Positions 54,048 through 62,988 are shown, counted from the stretch's first letter. The stretch: DNA of 64,000 nt from an uncultured Prevotella sp. (GCA_900319905.1 ONQB01000010.1:1-64000), one strand, 5' to 3'. Notes: generated from the letters alone by a model not told the origin. A program made the numbers and translations.

Positions 54048-56615
54048 ATGAATAGGAAATACTTTTTCAGTTTATTAAGTCTTTTAATAGGACTTTTTAC
54101 TTTTCAGTCGTCCTTTGCCCTCACATGGGACAAAGCGACTTATGCCAATATTGAAAAAAGCGTGAGGCATCCGGTCTTTGGAAGTTACTCATGCAAGATT
54201 ACGGATTTTGGAGCCTCCGTCAAGGCTTCGGCAGCTGCTAACCAGAAAGCCATCAATAAAGCCATTGCCGCTTGTTCGAAACGGGGTGGGGGAAAGGTAA
54301 TTGTTCCCAAGGGGCTTTGGAATACGGGTGCCATTCGCTTACAAAGCGGTGTGAATCTTGTCGTAGACTCCGGTGCCACCCTGCGCTTTGCCTTCGACAC
54401 GAAGCTTTATCCATTGGTTAAGACCTCGTGGGAAGGAATGGATTGTTGGAATTATTCTCCATGCATCTATGCTTATCAGTGTAAGAACGTGGCACTGACG
54501 GGCCAAGGTGTCGTCGACGGAAACGGCAACAATAACACCTGGTGGCAGATGTGCGGAAAAGGCAGCTTTGGCTATTCTGAAGGAAAAACCAAGGAGGCAC
54601 AAGACCTCGGCAGCAGAAGCAAACTGCTGCAGATGGTAGAGGATAAGGTGCCTGTCGACGAGCGGAAGTTTGGTCTGGGCTGTGGCTTGAGACCGCAGTT
54701 GGTGAACTTCGTTGAATGCGATGGCATCCTTATCAATGGTTTAAAGTTTATCAATTCTCCTTTCTGGGTGCTTCATCCGCTTAGAAGCCAGAATATCATT
54801 GTCGACGGCGTGACCGTTTACAATGAAGGCCCCAATGGTGACGGTTGCGACCCTGAAGCCTGCAAGAATGTGATTATTCAGAATTGCACCTTCCACACTG
54901 GTGATGACTGTATCGCCATCAAGAGCGGCCGCAACAATGACGGTCGTCGCTGGAATACGCCCTCAGAGAACATTATCATTCGTCATTGCAAGATGGAGGA
55001 TGGTCATGGCGGTGTCGTCATAGGCTCTGAGATCTCGGGTGGCGTCCGTAACGTCTTTGCTCACGACTGCTATATGGACTCTCCTAATCTTGACCGTGTA
55101 CTGCGTATCAAGACCAACACCATCAGAGGTGGAGTGGTCGAGAATATCTTCATGAAGGACGTCACGGTCGGGCAGTGCGGTGAGAGCGTCTTGCGTATTA
55201 ATCTCAAGTATGAGCCTAAGGAACCTGGTTATCGTGGTTACCAGCCTATTGTTCGTCGCGTGTGTATGGAGAACGTGACATGCCAGAAGAGTAAGTACGG
55301 TGTGCAGGTAAACGGCTTGAGCGACATCACCAATGTGAGCGATGTCACCTTGCGCAATTGCACTTTCAATGGAGTGAGCAAGTCCCCGTTGCTGATCAAC
55401 GGCAAGACGAGCAACATTCATCTTGACAACGTGACGATCAATGGTCAGCTTGTGCTGATGCCTGAGGACCGTCCTTACAAAAACTACTCTCAGTGGATGG
55501 TGGCCTCAGAGATGAAGCGTAATCCCGATCCCGCTTTGCTTGACTTCTCCAAGCGTCCTAAGTGGAGTTACGTGATGGGAATAGAGATGGAGAGCATGCT
55601 CGATACTTATAAGGCATATGGCGACACGGCCATTTTGAATTACCTCTGGCGCTACCCCGCCACGATGATCGATGCGAAGGGTAACATCACTGGCTATAAG
55701 TATGAGGACTATAACCTTGACAATGTGCGCACGGCTAAGTTCATTTATCGTATGAATGAACTCAGGCCACAGACCAACATCGATAAGGCTCTCAAAACTT
55801 TATTCAAGCAGTTGGAGCATCAGCCTCGTACTAAACAGGGCGTGTGGTGGCACAAGGCCATATATGCCAACCAAGTATGGCTTGACGGTATCTTCATGGG
55901 ACTGCCTTACTATACGTTGGCCGCTCCTCATTTCAAGGGACAGAAGAAAGCCGTTAAATATTGGGACGATGCAGTCAATCAGATCACCAAGACGGGTCAG
56001 TTTACTTACGATGAGCGGACAGGCCTGTGGAAGCACGCTTGGGATGAGACACACAAAGCCTTTTGGGCTGACTCCGTCACGGGATTGAGCCGTCACACAT
56101 GGGGACGTGCTATGGGATGGTATGCCATGGCAATGCTTGAGGTACTTGACGAGCTGCCCGACAGTTATGAAGGGAAGGCAAAGGTCAAGGGAATGTTCCA
56201 AAAGGTGATGAAAGCCGTGGTGCGCTACCAGGACAAGAAAACTGGTGTGTGGTATGATGTACTCGATGTGAAAGACCCTCGTAACTACTTGGAATCCACC
56301 TGCTCAAGCATGTTCGCTTACTGTTTACTGAAAGGCTCACGCATGGGATGGCTTGATAGCAGTTATCGTGAAGCGGGTGTGAAGGCTTGGAAAGGCATAC
56401 TGGAACAATTTGTCAGAGTAAATGCAGACAAGACCATCTCTCTTACTCGTTGTTGTTCGGTGAGTGGCCTTGGTCCGGCTCCCGGTCCATATGTGAAGAA
56501 GCCAAATTTCAAGCGCGATGGCTCATTTGCTTATTACATGAGCGAGCCCATACGTGACAACGACGCCAAGGGCGTAGGACCTTTTGTATGGGCCGCGCTC
56601 GAGATGGAGAAATAA
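54048..56615 (+). CDS. GH28-GH105 fusion enzyme
   Basis: 855 residues from the ATG at 54048 (an upstream TTG at 54042 is less likely). A signal peptide (about 1-25) precedes a GH28 domain (about 45-480) with NGDGCDPEAC, TGDDCIAIKSG, DGHGGVVIGSE and LRIKTN, all complete. A GH105 unsaturated galacturonyl/rhamnogalacturonyl hydrolase domain follows (about 505-855; VWWHKAIYANQVWLDGIFMG, SRHTWGRAMGWYAMAML, ESTCSSMFAYCLLKG, GVGPFVWAALEME). The pairing of an endo-type and an unsaturated-end hydrolase suits sequential breakdown of pectin oligosaccharides made by lyases. Such fusions are known in Bacteroidetes. A palindromic element copy lies 30 bases after the stop. Confidence 0.92.
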   Translation: MNRKYFFSLLSLLIGLFTFQSSFALTWDKATYANIEKSVRHPVFGSYSCKITDFGASVKASAAANQKAINKAIAACSKRGGGKVIVPKGLWNTGAIRLQSGVNLVVDSGATLRFAFDTKLYPLVKTSWEGMDCWNYSPCIYAYQCKNVALTGQGVVDGNGNNNTWWQMCGKGSFGYSEGKTKEAQDLGSRSKLLQMVEDKVPVDERKFGLGCGLRPQLVNFVECDGILINGLKFINSPFWVLHPLRSQNIIVDGVTVYNEGPNGDGCDPEACKNVIIQNCTFHTGDDCIAIKSGRNNDGRRWNTPSENIIIRHCKMEDGHGGVVIGSEISGGVRNVFAHDCYMDSPNLDRVLRIKTNTIRGGVVENIFMKDVTVGQCGESVLRINLKYEPKEPGYRGYQPIVRRVCMENVTCQKSKYGVQVNGLSDITNVSDVTLRNCTFNGVSKSPLLINGKTSNIHLDNVTINGQLVLMPEDRPYKNYSQWMVASEMKRNPDPALLDFSKRPKWSYVMGIEMESMLDTYKAYGDTAILNYLWRYPATMIDAKGNITGYKYEDYNLDNVRTAKFIYRMNELRPQTNIDKALKTLFKQLEHQPRTKQGVWWHKAIYANQVWLDGIFMGLPYYTLAAPHFKGQKKAVKYWDDAVNQITKTGQFTYDERTGLWKHAWDETHKAFWADSVTGLSRHTWGRAMGWYAMAMLEVLDELPDSYEGKAKVKGMFQKVMKAVVRYQDKKTGVWYDVLDVKDPRNYLESTCSSMFAYCLLKGSRMGWLDSSYREAGVKAWKGILEQFVRVNADKTISLTRCCSVSGLGPAPGPYVKKPNFKRDGSFAYYMSEPIRDNDAKGVGPFVWAALEMEK

Positions 56616-56644
56616 TAGTAAGTCTTGATATTCTATTAAATACT

Positions 56645-56692
56645 GAGGGTGTATCAAAATTGGAGAGGCTTCTCCAATTTTGGTACACCCTC
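56645..56692. repeat. Palindromic dispersed element, copy 3 (short form)
   Basis: The left arm (56645-56666, containing GTATCAAAATTGGAG) and right arm (56671-56692, CTCCAATTTTGGTACACCC) pair almost perfectly around a four-base loop, GGCT. The arms match copies 1 and 2, but the central ~100 bp is missing. It lies between the convergent GH28-GH105 and GH115-like genes and has T residues on the plus side, so it also looks like a bidirectional terminator. Confidence 0.9.
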
Positions 56693-56749
56693 TTTGTTTA
56701 TTCGATTTTGGCAGTCTTTTCTATAGACGTACAAAGTCAAAAAATGAAA

Positions 56750-58867
56750 CTATCTTTTTGGGAAAACATAGAAATGACGGTTAACGTCACGGTCAATCAT
56801 CCATTGGTCAATGGCAACGTGGTCGTTGAGCGCTTTGATGGTCAGGGTATGTGATCCCGATGGAAGTGCAATGGGCAGTTCTACGAGAGATTGACCACGC
56901 AACACACCTTTGGCCCAGCGTTCTGATTGTGAACCATCGTTGATGATAATAGTGGTTGGCGGAAGGCTGTCGATACGTATGCTACATTCCGACGATGTAC
57001 CGTCGAGTGAGAATAACGGGACGAAGGCCAGACGAAGTACACCGCCAATGGTTCCTGTTTGAAACTCGTAGACCACGGAGTCATCTTTTTGTAAAGTGAC
57101 GGATCTTAACGATCGGCCAAGGAGACTGACTTCTGTGGCTCCTTTGCTGCCGGAGGCATATTCGTATCCTTGTCTGACGAGGCAACCGTCGTCCTCCAAC
57201 GGGGCATCAATCCTCATGTTGTTGCCATACTGGGTGATTTCCTGTTCGCTGATGGTATCAGTGAGCGCGGGTTTGCCAAAAAAGGCAAGACGACGAGGCG
57301 TATTGTCAACAATATTCTTCCATTTGCCATCAGCCAGGGAGTCGCTGTAATATTGGTTGAGCTTTTCCAGAGCCAGATATGCTTTCATGCTGCGGGCTGC
57401 CGACTCCAGTGCTTCGCTGTCATGGTGGAAGCTGGCAGGACGGCCAATGAGTCTTGACTCTTGCGCCTGCAACAGTTTGACGGCCATAAGAGAAGCTGCA
57501 TGTACGGGATATTGAATGGTTGCGAAATAAGCATCTTTATTTGACTCCTCAACAAGTTCTGCTGTCTTGTCGATGCTATTACAGATATCCTGATAATTGT
57601 TGAGGTAGCGTTCCAGCTCGTTCCCAAACTCCTCGGCGTTGAACGCCGTGTTCTTCACACCGGCGTCACCTGTAGGATTGGTTGTTGATGGACTTGTCTG
57701 TTGAGAGAAGTCCATCATGCTGGGTCGGCGAATCGTTGTCAACCGGATAAATTCCTCCAGTGGTTGGATCAAGCGTGTGGCGACAGCAGGTGTGAACTGT
57801 TCGCCGAGCCATGTCTGGAGATGTTGGTTCACATTGGTTACGCTCACACTGTTGATATTCCAGGCAAGGTCTGTGACAAGGCTAAGATTGTAGGCCAGCA
57901 CCTTAGGATTGTTGATAGATATCAGCCACAACCGATTGGCCCCATGAATGTAGGCAGTATGCAGTTCGTTGACGATCAGCCCTGGCGCTGTCGTTGGCAA
58001 CCACAGATTGTCGTGTGGCTGACCGGCAACGCAGAGATGATAGACCAGTCCTCCGCTATTCTCAAGCTCATTGTTGGTGGGCATCAGATAGCCATAACCG
58101 TCATCATGTAGCGTGATGTCAATGTTGGTGTTTTTCTTGTGATCATGCAGTCGCAGGACATTTCCATTGTGGGGCAAGACAGTTCTTATGCCGAAGGAGT
58201 CGGCCATTTCCCTAAAAGTCCTGTTGGCAGGTAGCTTGGAGGTGCCGCTATCCCATCCGGCGCTAAGTACGTTGATGCGCAGACGCAGCATCAATTCAAA
58301 CAGATGGCGATAGTCTGTCGTGGAAAAGTTGGATTGTTCAATGTTGATGCCCCGCAACTCAATTGATGGCGCACGGGTTATTTCAAACTGATCATCAATG
58401 GTGAGGCGGTTGCGTCTCATTGGCTTGACATCTCCCCACCATATCCATGGACTGACACCGGCCATGCGCGAGAGCTCCAGCACGCCATAAGCTGTTCCAC
58501 AGCCATTGGCACCGACAATATAGATCTTACCGTTGCGTACGCCCAGCCAAAAAGCGTCTTTCTTTGCGATGAATTCCATGATGGGAACATTTAGGTTTTG
58601 CAGTACCTTCAAGTCCTTGTTGGTGATGGAATTGAGTTGATACACCATCACATCGGCATTGTCACTTTCTTTCGCTTTTTCCCCTGTGACTGCCTGCATG
58701 TCGCTTGCAAAAAGGGCAATGGCCTTGTCCACGACAGCATCGTGTTTCTTCTGAACATCATAGGTGATATGGCCTCCACGGTACCAGTCGAAGGGTTTTG
58801 ACTGAATCGTAGCAGACAACATGAAAAAGATGACTAATATATAGAAAGTGCGTAAACTTTGTTGCAT
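56750..58867 (-). CDS. Divergent GH115-like protein
   Basis: 705 residues. A signal peptide ends near TIQSK (about residue 24). The alpha-glucuronidase-like N-terminal domain (about 30-170) contains GTAYGVLELSRMAGVSPWIWWGDVKP; the following TIM-barrel-like part has APSIELRGINIEQSNF, where GH115 enzymes usually read RGIFINDED, and lacks the usual active-site pattern as far as I can align by eye. The C-terminal domain (about 580-705) is beta-rich, as in GH115. It is shorter than most GH115 (about 800 or more). Substrate or catalytic status is uncertain; a binding role is possible. Confidence 0.65.
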   Translation of the reverse strand: MQQSLRTFYILVIFFMLSATIQSKPFDWYRGGHITYDVQKKHDAVVDKAIALFASDMQAVTGEKAKESDNADVMVYQLNSITNKDLKVLQNLNVPIMEFIAKKDAFWLGVRNGKIYIVGANGCGTAYGVLELSRMAGVSPWIWWGDVKPMRRNRLTIDDQFEITRAPSIELRGINIEQSNFSTTDYRHLFELMLRLRINVLSAGWDSGTSKLPANRTFREMADSFGIRTVLPHNGNVLRLHDHKKNTNIDITLHDDGYGYLMPTNNELENSGGLVYHLCVAGQPHDNLWLPTTAPGLIVNELHTAYIHGANRLWLISINNPKVLAYNLSLVTDLAWNINSVSVTNVNQHLQTWLGEQFTPAVATRLIQPLEEFIRLTTIRRPSMMDFSQQTSPSTTNPTGDAGVKNTAFNAEEFGNELERYLNNYQDICNSIDKTAELVEESNKDAYFATIQYPVHAASLMAVKLLQAQESRLIGRPASFHHDSEALESAARSMKAYLALEKLNQYYSDSLADGKWKNIVDNTPRRLAFFGKPALTDTISEQEITQYGNNMRIDAPLEDDGCLVRQGYEYASGSKGATEVSLLGRSLRSVTLQKDDSVVYEFQTGTIGGVLRLAFVPLFSLDGTSSECSIRIDSLPPTTIIINDGSQSERWAKGVLRGQSLVELPIALPSGSHTLTIKALNDHVAIDQWMIDRDVNRHFYVFPKR

Positions 58868-58897
58868 GATTGTTTTATCTTAATGACCAATTACAAA

Positions 58898-58905
58898 CAA
58901 AGGTA
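58898..58905 (-). promoter_or_regulatory. -7 box for the GH115-like gene
   Basis: On the minus strand TACCTTTG, 30 bases before the ATG at 58867. Confidence 0.5.
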
Positions 58906-59075
58906 TTGAAAAAACATGGAATGGAATAATTAATTGAGTTTATTTAGCTTTTATGTTCTTTTGTTTGCCAAACATTGTTTTGTGAATATACCAGCTTTTG
59001 AGGGGGCTTGCAGTCTGCCGTGGTTCTAGTCGTAAGGAAAAATAGGCCGAAAAACAGAAAAAAACCGCAATTTAT

Positions 59076-59107
59076 TTTGTCATTTCGTTAAAAAGACCTA
59101 CCTTTGC
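59076..59107 (+). promoter_or_regulatory. Consensus promoter for tRNA-Lys
   Basis: TTTG (59076-59079), 19 bases, TACCTTTGC (59099-59107), about 51 bases before the mature tRNA. Confidence 0.75.
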
Positions 59108-59158
59108 ACCCGATTTAAGGAAATGCTCATATGAGTTAGTTCTTTAAGTCAAGACGGA

Positions 59159-59231
59159 GACTCGCTAGCTCAGTTGGTAGAGCACAACACTTTTAATGTT
59201 GGGGTCATGGGTTCGAACCCCATGCGAGTCA
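59159..59231 (+). tRNA. tRNA-Lys (anticodon TTT)
   Basis: The acceptor stem GACTCGC (59159-59165) pairs with GCGAGTC (59224-59230) with A59231 as discriminator; the D-arm is AGCTCAGTTGGTAGAGC; the anticodon stem-loop is CAACA-CTTTTAA-TGTTG with anticodon TTT; the T-arm is ATGGGTTCGAACCCCAT. CCA is not encoded. Confidence 0.97.
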
Positions 59232-59233
59232 CA

Positions 59234-59266
59234 AATGGGGCGTCTGTTAAAAGCGCTCCATTTTCT
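59234..59266 (+). terminator. Terminator after tRNA-Lys
   Basis: AATGGGGCG (59234-59242) pairs with CGCTCCATT (59254-59262) with one wobble, followed by a T-rich run. Confidence 0.8.
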
Positions 59267-59306
59267 TTTATATCAGCGAGTTAGAAAACAATAATCAAAA
59301 CAAATC

Positions 59307-59402
59307 GGTATCATATTACCTATGTATTTATTGGTATATTAGTGGTTTGTTTACCGTTGTTTACCAAAATATGTACCCAACATGATACCTGCACATGATA
59401 CC
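59307..59402. other. Arm-site-like repeats downstream of tRNA-Lys
   Basis: GTTTACC occurs twice in a 10-bp tandem (59346-59355 and 59356-59365), ACATGATACC occurs twice 13 bases apart (59380-59389 and 59393-59402), and GGTATCAT (59307-59314) is an inverted copy of the latter. Direct repeats of this size beside a tRNA gene and in front of an integrase start resemble arm-type binding sites of a tyrosine recombinase. Confidence 0.5.
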
Positions 59403-59418
59403 AAAAAAAATAATCACA

Positions 59419-59517
59419 ATGAATACACTGAAAATACCGTCAGTAAGGCTTGTGTTTGACCGCAAGCATGTATTGGGCTGGCAATTGTCTCTATTGCCAG
59501 CCCGTTTCTACTCTTAG
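59419..59517 (+). pseudogene. Tyrosine integrase N-terminal remnant
   Basis: A 32-residue frame starts MNTLKIPSVRLVFDRKHV, which closely resembles the start of Bacteroidetes tyrosine-type integrases (arm-binding domain: short Leu/Ile-Pro, then VxFVFDRKxxAxxxK). After LGW the similarity stops; the sequence becomes a perfect hairpin (GGGCTGGCAAT 59475-59485 with ATTGCCAGCCC 59493-59503) and the frame ends at 59517. With the tRNA-Lys gene and repeats upstream this reads as the leftover end of an integrative element that was lost or deleted. Confidence 0.5.
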
Positions 59518-59606
59518 GTTGTACAGATAACTGTGAAAGTAAAGTTGAAAATACTATCTTTTCAAATAATTGTTGAAATCGCTTTTTGTCAGAGTTCAGC
59601 TTCTTG

Positions 59607-61058
59607 TCAATTCACAATCATTATTTTAGATGCTTTACCCCACACTGGTGCTTTGAGTTGGGTAATTTCTTGTTGTTGCACATCGTCAAGGATGACTGCA
59701 TGACGATAGTCGGGACGTTGTGTCTCAAACGTCAAGCCATGCAGTTGCAGACCGTCAACATGGCGGGCGAAGAGTCCGTAGGCAGGTGTGGGGCCAGCCC
59801 ATCGTGGTTCGGGATAGTTTGTGCCTTGCTCACGGTAGGTCTTCTGTGAGAGCGATTCTCCTCCTCCTCCCCGATATTGGATGTAGATGTTGCTGAGCGA
59901 GATGTTGCGAAGGGGTGTGCCAGGCATGCCCGTTAGTATGATGCCAGCCAGTGAGTCCACATCGGTGGCGATTATGTTGCTCAACTGGATGTTACCGCCA
60001 TAGGATATATCCTTGCGTTCCCTGGGACCTCTGTTGCGGCAACCTGTGGTTACATAGATAGGGTAGTGATGCACATGCTCCATCGTGATATTGCTCACCG
60101 TGATGTTCTCCATTCTTCCCTGGTCCACTTCCTCAAATGCCAGTCCGCTACTCCATAGGCAGGTGCAGTTGGTAATGGTGATGTTGCGGTAGCCGCCATT
60201 GCTCTCCGTGCCGAGTTTGATGCGACCGCACACCCAGTTCACTTTCTCAGGTTGGCGAGTGCCGTCGAGTAGTGTACCGAGCTTATAACCCGTGACGAGG
60301 CAGTTGCTGATCATTACTTCTTCACAAGCCACCGGCTTTTTCAGTGCATACGAGCTTTTCAGCACCAAAGCATCGTCGTGGGGTGTATTGATTTTTGAAT
60401 TGGTTACGCTGACAAACTTACAGCAGTCTATGTCTATGCCATCTCGGTTGGTGTCAATAGTCAGGTTGTCTATGTTCACCAATTCACATCCCGTGATGAT
60501 GACTCCGAAGTGACCGCCACGGAAGATGGTGAAGTCGCGGAGTAACACCTGTCTGCAACATTTCAAGGCAACAGCCTTGTCTCCCGTTCCGATGCTGCCA
60601 CCCTGTACTTGTCCGGCGCGTTCCGTATCCTTGCGTGTAAGTCCTTCACCATCTATCATGCCTTGCCCTGTGATGGCGATGTTGGTCTGGCCGTCGGCCC
60701 AGATCAGACTATTGTGGAAATAGGTGTGACCGCCGTCTTGATATTCCGGTCCTTCGAACGGCTCACTCTCGTCATAGGCTTTCATGCTCGCGGGTGCGGC
60801 CACAATAGTAGCCCCAGCCTCGAGATGCAGTTCCACATGACTTTTTAGGCGGATGCTGCCGCAGAGATAGCGTCCTGATGGCACCACCACACGTCCTCCG
60901 CCTTGAGCGACACATGAGTCGATGGCTCGGTTGATAGCGACATGGTCCAAGTGCTTGCCGTCGCCCTTGGCGCCCAGATCTCTTACGTTGAGCTCAATAG
61001 CCTGCAGGGGCAGTACTATTAGGAGAAGTAGGAATAAAGAGGAAAGTTGTTTGTTCAT
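59607..61058 (-). CDS. GH28 family protein, exo/rhamnogalacturonidase-like subgroup
   Basis: 483 residues. The signal peptide ends near LQAIE (about 19-21). The beta-helix has GGGRVVVPSGRYLCGSI, NRDGIDIDCC, HDDALVLKSSYAL and LGTESNGGYRNIT. The standard GHG and RIK motifs are replaced by GYKLGTLLDGT and GRIKLGTESNGG; this pattern belongs to a GH28 subgroup seen in gut Bacteroidetes and acting on side-chain or chain-end structures of pectin (from memory). It is divergent from the CotH gene and probably part of the same pectin programme. Confidence 0.87.
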   Translation of the reverse strand: MNKQLSSLFLLLLIVLPLQAIELNVRDLGAKGDGKHLDHVAINRAIDSCVAQGGGRVVVPSGRYLCGSIRLKSHVELHLEAGATIVAAPASMKAYDESEPFEGPEYQDGGHTYFHNSLIWADGQTNIAITGQGMIDGEGLTRKDTERAGQVQGGSIGTGDKAVALKCCRQVLLRDFTIFRGGHFGVIITGCELVNIDNLTIDTNRDGIDIDCCKFVSVTNSKINTPHDDALVLKSSYALKKPVACEEVMISNCLVTGYKLGTLLDGTRQPEKVNWVCGRIKLGTESNGGYRNITITNCTCLWSSGLAFEEVDQGRMENITVSNITMEHVHHYPIYVTTGCRNRGPRERKDISYGGNIQLSNIIATDVDSLAGIILTGMPGTPLRNISLSNIYIQYRGGGGESLSQKTYREQGTNYPEPRWAGPTPAYGLFARHVDGLQLHGLTFETQRPDYRHAVILDDVQQQEITQLKAPVWGKASKIMIVN

Positions 61059-61083
61059 ATCAGCTTCTGTTTTTTGGTTTACT

Positions 61084-61092
61084 GCAAAGTTA
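61084..61092 (-). promoter_or_regulatory. -7 box for the GH28 gene
   Basis: On the minus strand TAACTTTGC, 25 bases before the ATG at 61058. Confidence 0.6.
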
Positions 61093-61266
61093 CTAAAAGA
61101 AACTCGTCATTGTGGAACATTTATGTTCATAAATTTACAATTTAATTCAAATCATGTTTGTTTTTTGCTTTATTTCACTTTTCAATACTTTCCGGAACGA
61201 AGGATAACTGATTTCTTTTGTTTGACAAATATTGCCGAGTATTGTTGTTACTCAAATTATTTTGAT

Positions 61267-61274
61267 TATATTTG
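61267..61274 (+). promoter_or_regulatory. -7 box for the CotH-like gene
   Basis: TATATTTG, 19 bases before the ATG at 61294. With 61084-61092 this makes a divergent promoter region of about 230 bases. Confidence 0.55.
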
Positions 61275-61293
61275 CACATCCAAAAACTTTGAG

Positions 61294-62988
61294 ATGAGAT
61301 TGTTACATTGTCACTTGCTTTCTACGGCGCGCTTGATAGCCGCTGCTGCATCCCTTCTGTCTCCGGTGTTTGCATCTGCTCAGATGCTTATCAACGGTCA
61401 TAAACCGTTTGTTGATAAGTCTCAAGGTGGCTTGTTGTTTGTTGCCCCTGTTGCCAGGATGACGAACTATGCTGCGACTGTAGAGAAGACCAGTGACGAA
61501 TGGACTGAACTGACCGTTGAAGGTAAGGAGATATCAACAGCAACCACGATTGACTTTGGCGATGTCTCTAGAGGACGTTCCTTCTCCTTGTGTGGCAAAT
61601 ACAAGGGTAAGGACAGCACTATGACGGTAAGTTTTACTTCCTTTCCTGTTATCGAATTGAGGAAACCGTCAGCGTTTTCTAACGATTATGAGCCCTGCCA
61701 AATCATTATTGACGAGCCTGACTCGCCACGTGTCGCGCCAGTTTACTCGGCTACAGTCAAACACCGCGGAGGCTCTACCAATGCTGACGACCGCCATAAG
61801 CGTAATTATCATTTCAAGCTGTTGGATAACAAGGGGGCGTCGCTCGACCTTCCGTTGTTGGGCCTGCGTGATGACAACAGCTGGTTACTCGACGCGGGGC
61901 AGGTTGACCTCTTCCGCGTTCGCAATCACATCTGTCATGAACTGTGGCTTGACTTCTCAACACCACCTTACTATCATCAGCAAGAGCCAAAAAGCATCAA
62001 TGGCTGTAACGCGAAAATGATTGAATTGTTTGTCAATGATGAATATCGTGGCATCTATTCTTTGCTGGAACCAGTAGACCGTAAGCAACTGAAAATCAAA
62101 AAGTATAAGAAAGGAGTAAAAGGATGCTTATGGAAGACGAAGGACTGGCAGGGTACGACCTTCTATGATGTCATCAGCTCATATAACAATCAATCGGCAA
62201 CGCTCATGGGATTTGAGGCTAAATACCCGGAGCCGGGCGATGATGCCGATACAACAGATTATTCACCTCTTGCGGCTGCCGTTAACTTTGTGGTATCTTC
62301 TACAGATACTGACTTCAAACAACATATTGGTGAGTACATCGATGTGCCGGTGCTGATGGATTATTCGCTTTTCGTCGATCTGATTAATGGTATTGACAAT
62401 GGGGGCAAGAACTGTTACTGGAGTGTATATGATAAGAGCAAAGGTGTACGGATGAGTCTCACGCCATGGGATATGGACGCTACATTTGGACAGAATTATA
62501 CGAACAATCCTGTCACAGATGATCTCACGCAGCCCGACAACAATATTGGCAGTTTCACCAATATTGAGGCGCGACTCATCGCTGTGCTTGGAACAGCATA
62601 CGACCAGGCGAAGCAACAGCGATATGCCGAACTTCGGAAGACTTTCTTTGATGAGAAACAACTGGACACACGTTTTGAGGTTCACTACGACACGCTGGCC
62701 TACAGTGGGGCTGTCAAGCGTGAGACAGAGAAATGGAGTGGGGATACCGATTTAGGTGGTAAAGCGCTGGACTTCGAGGGTGAACTTGCAGCTATAAAGA
62801 ATTGGATTCAACAACGCCTCTCCTTTTTGGACAATAAATATGGCTATGTCTCTTCTGGCATCACCAGAATTGGCTTTGTGCCATCCGACGATGCCTTGTA
62901 CACGCTCTATGGACTGCGAGTAGCTCATCCTACCAAAGGGGTCTATATACATAAAGGTAAAAAGATAGTGGTAAGTTCGTTCCACTGA
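61294..62988 (+). CDS. CotH-type secreted protein with C-terminal sorting-like tail
   Basis: 564 residues from the ATG at 61294; the much longer open frame upstream crosses the GH28 promoter and gene and is not used. The signal peptide ends FASAQ. The CotH domain (about 140-510) has HRGGSTNADDRHKRNYHFKL, NDEYRGIYSLLEPVDR and SLTPWDMDATFG, typical of this family of atypical kinase-fold proteins. The last ~35 residues (DALYTLYGLRV, then KGVYIHKGKKIVV) resemble a type IX C-terminal signal. Its role next to pectin enzymes is unknown. Confidence 0.85.
   Translation: MRLLHCHLLSTARLIAAAASLLSPVFASAQMLINGHKPFVDKSQGGLLFVAPVARMTNYAATVEKTSDEWTELTVEGKEISTATTIDFGDVSRGRSFSLCGKYKGKDSTMTVSFTSFPVIELRKPSAFSNDYEPCQIIIDEPDSPRVAPVYSATVKHRGGSTNADDRHKRNYHFKLLDNKGASLDLPLLGLRDDNSWLLDAGQVDLFRVRNHICHELWLDFSTPPYYHQQEPKSINGCNAKMIELFVNDEYRGIYSLLEPVDRKQLKIKKYKKGVKGCLWKTKDWQGTTFYDVISSYNNQSATLMGFEAKYPEPGDDADTTDYSPLAAAVNFVVSSTDTDFKQHIGEYIDVPVLMDYSLFVDLINGIDNGGKNCYWSVYDKSKGVRMSLTPWDMDATFGQNYTNNPVTDDLTQPDNNIGSFTNIEARLIAVLGTAYDQAKQQRYAELRKTFFDEKQLDTRFEVHYDTLAYSGAVKRETEKWSGDTDLGGKALDFEGELAAIKNWIQQRLSFLDNKYGYVSSGITRIGFVPSDDALYTLYGLRVAHPTKGVYIHKGKKIVVSSFH

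Noticed and set aside
60922-61293. N-terminal extension of the CotH-like protein
   Set aside because: The open frame runs antisense to the GH28 gene and across its promoter; the ATG at 61294 starts a clear signal peptide.
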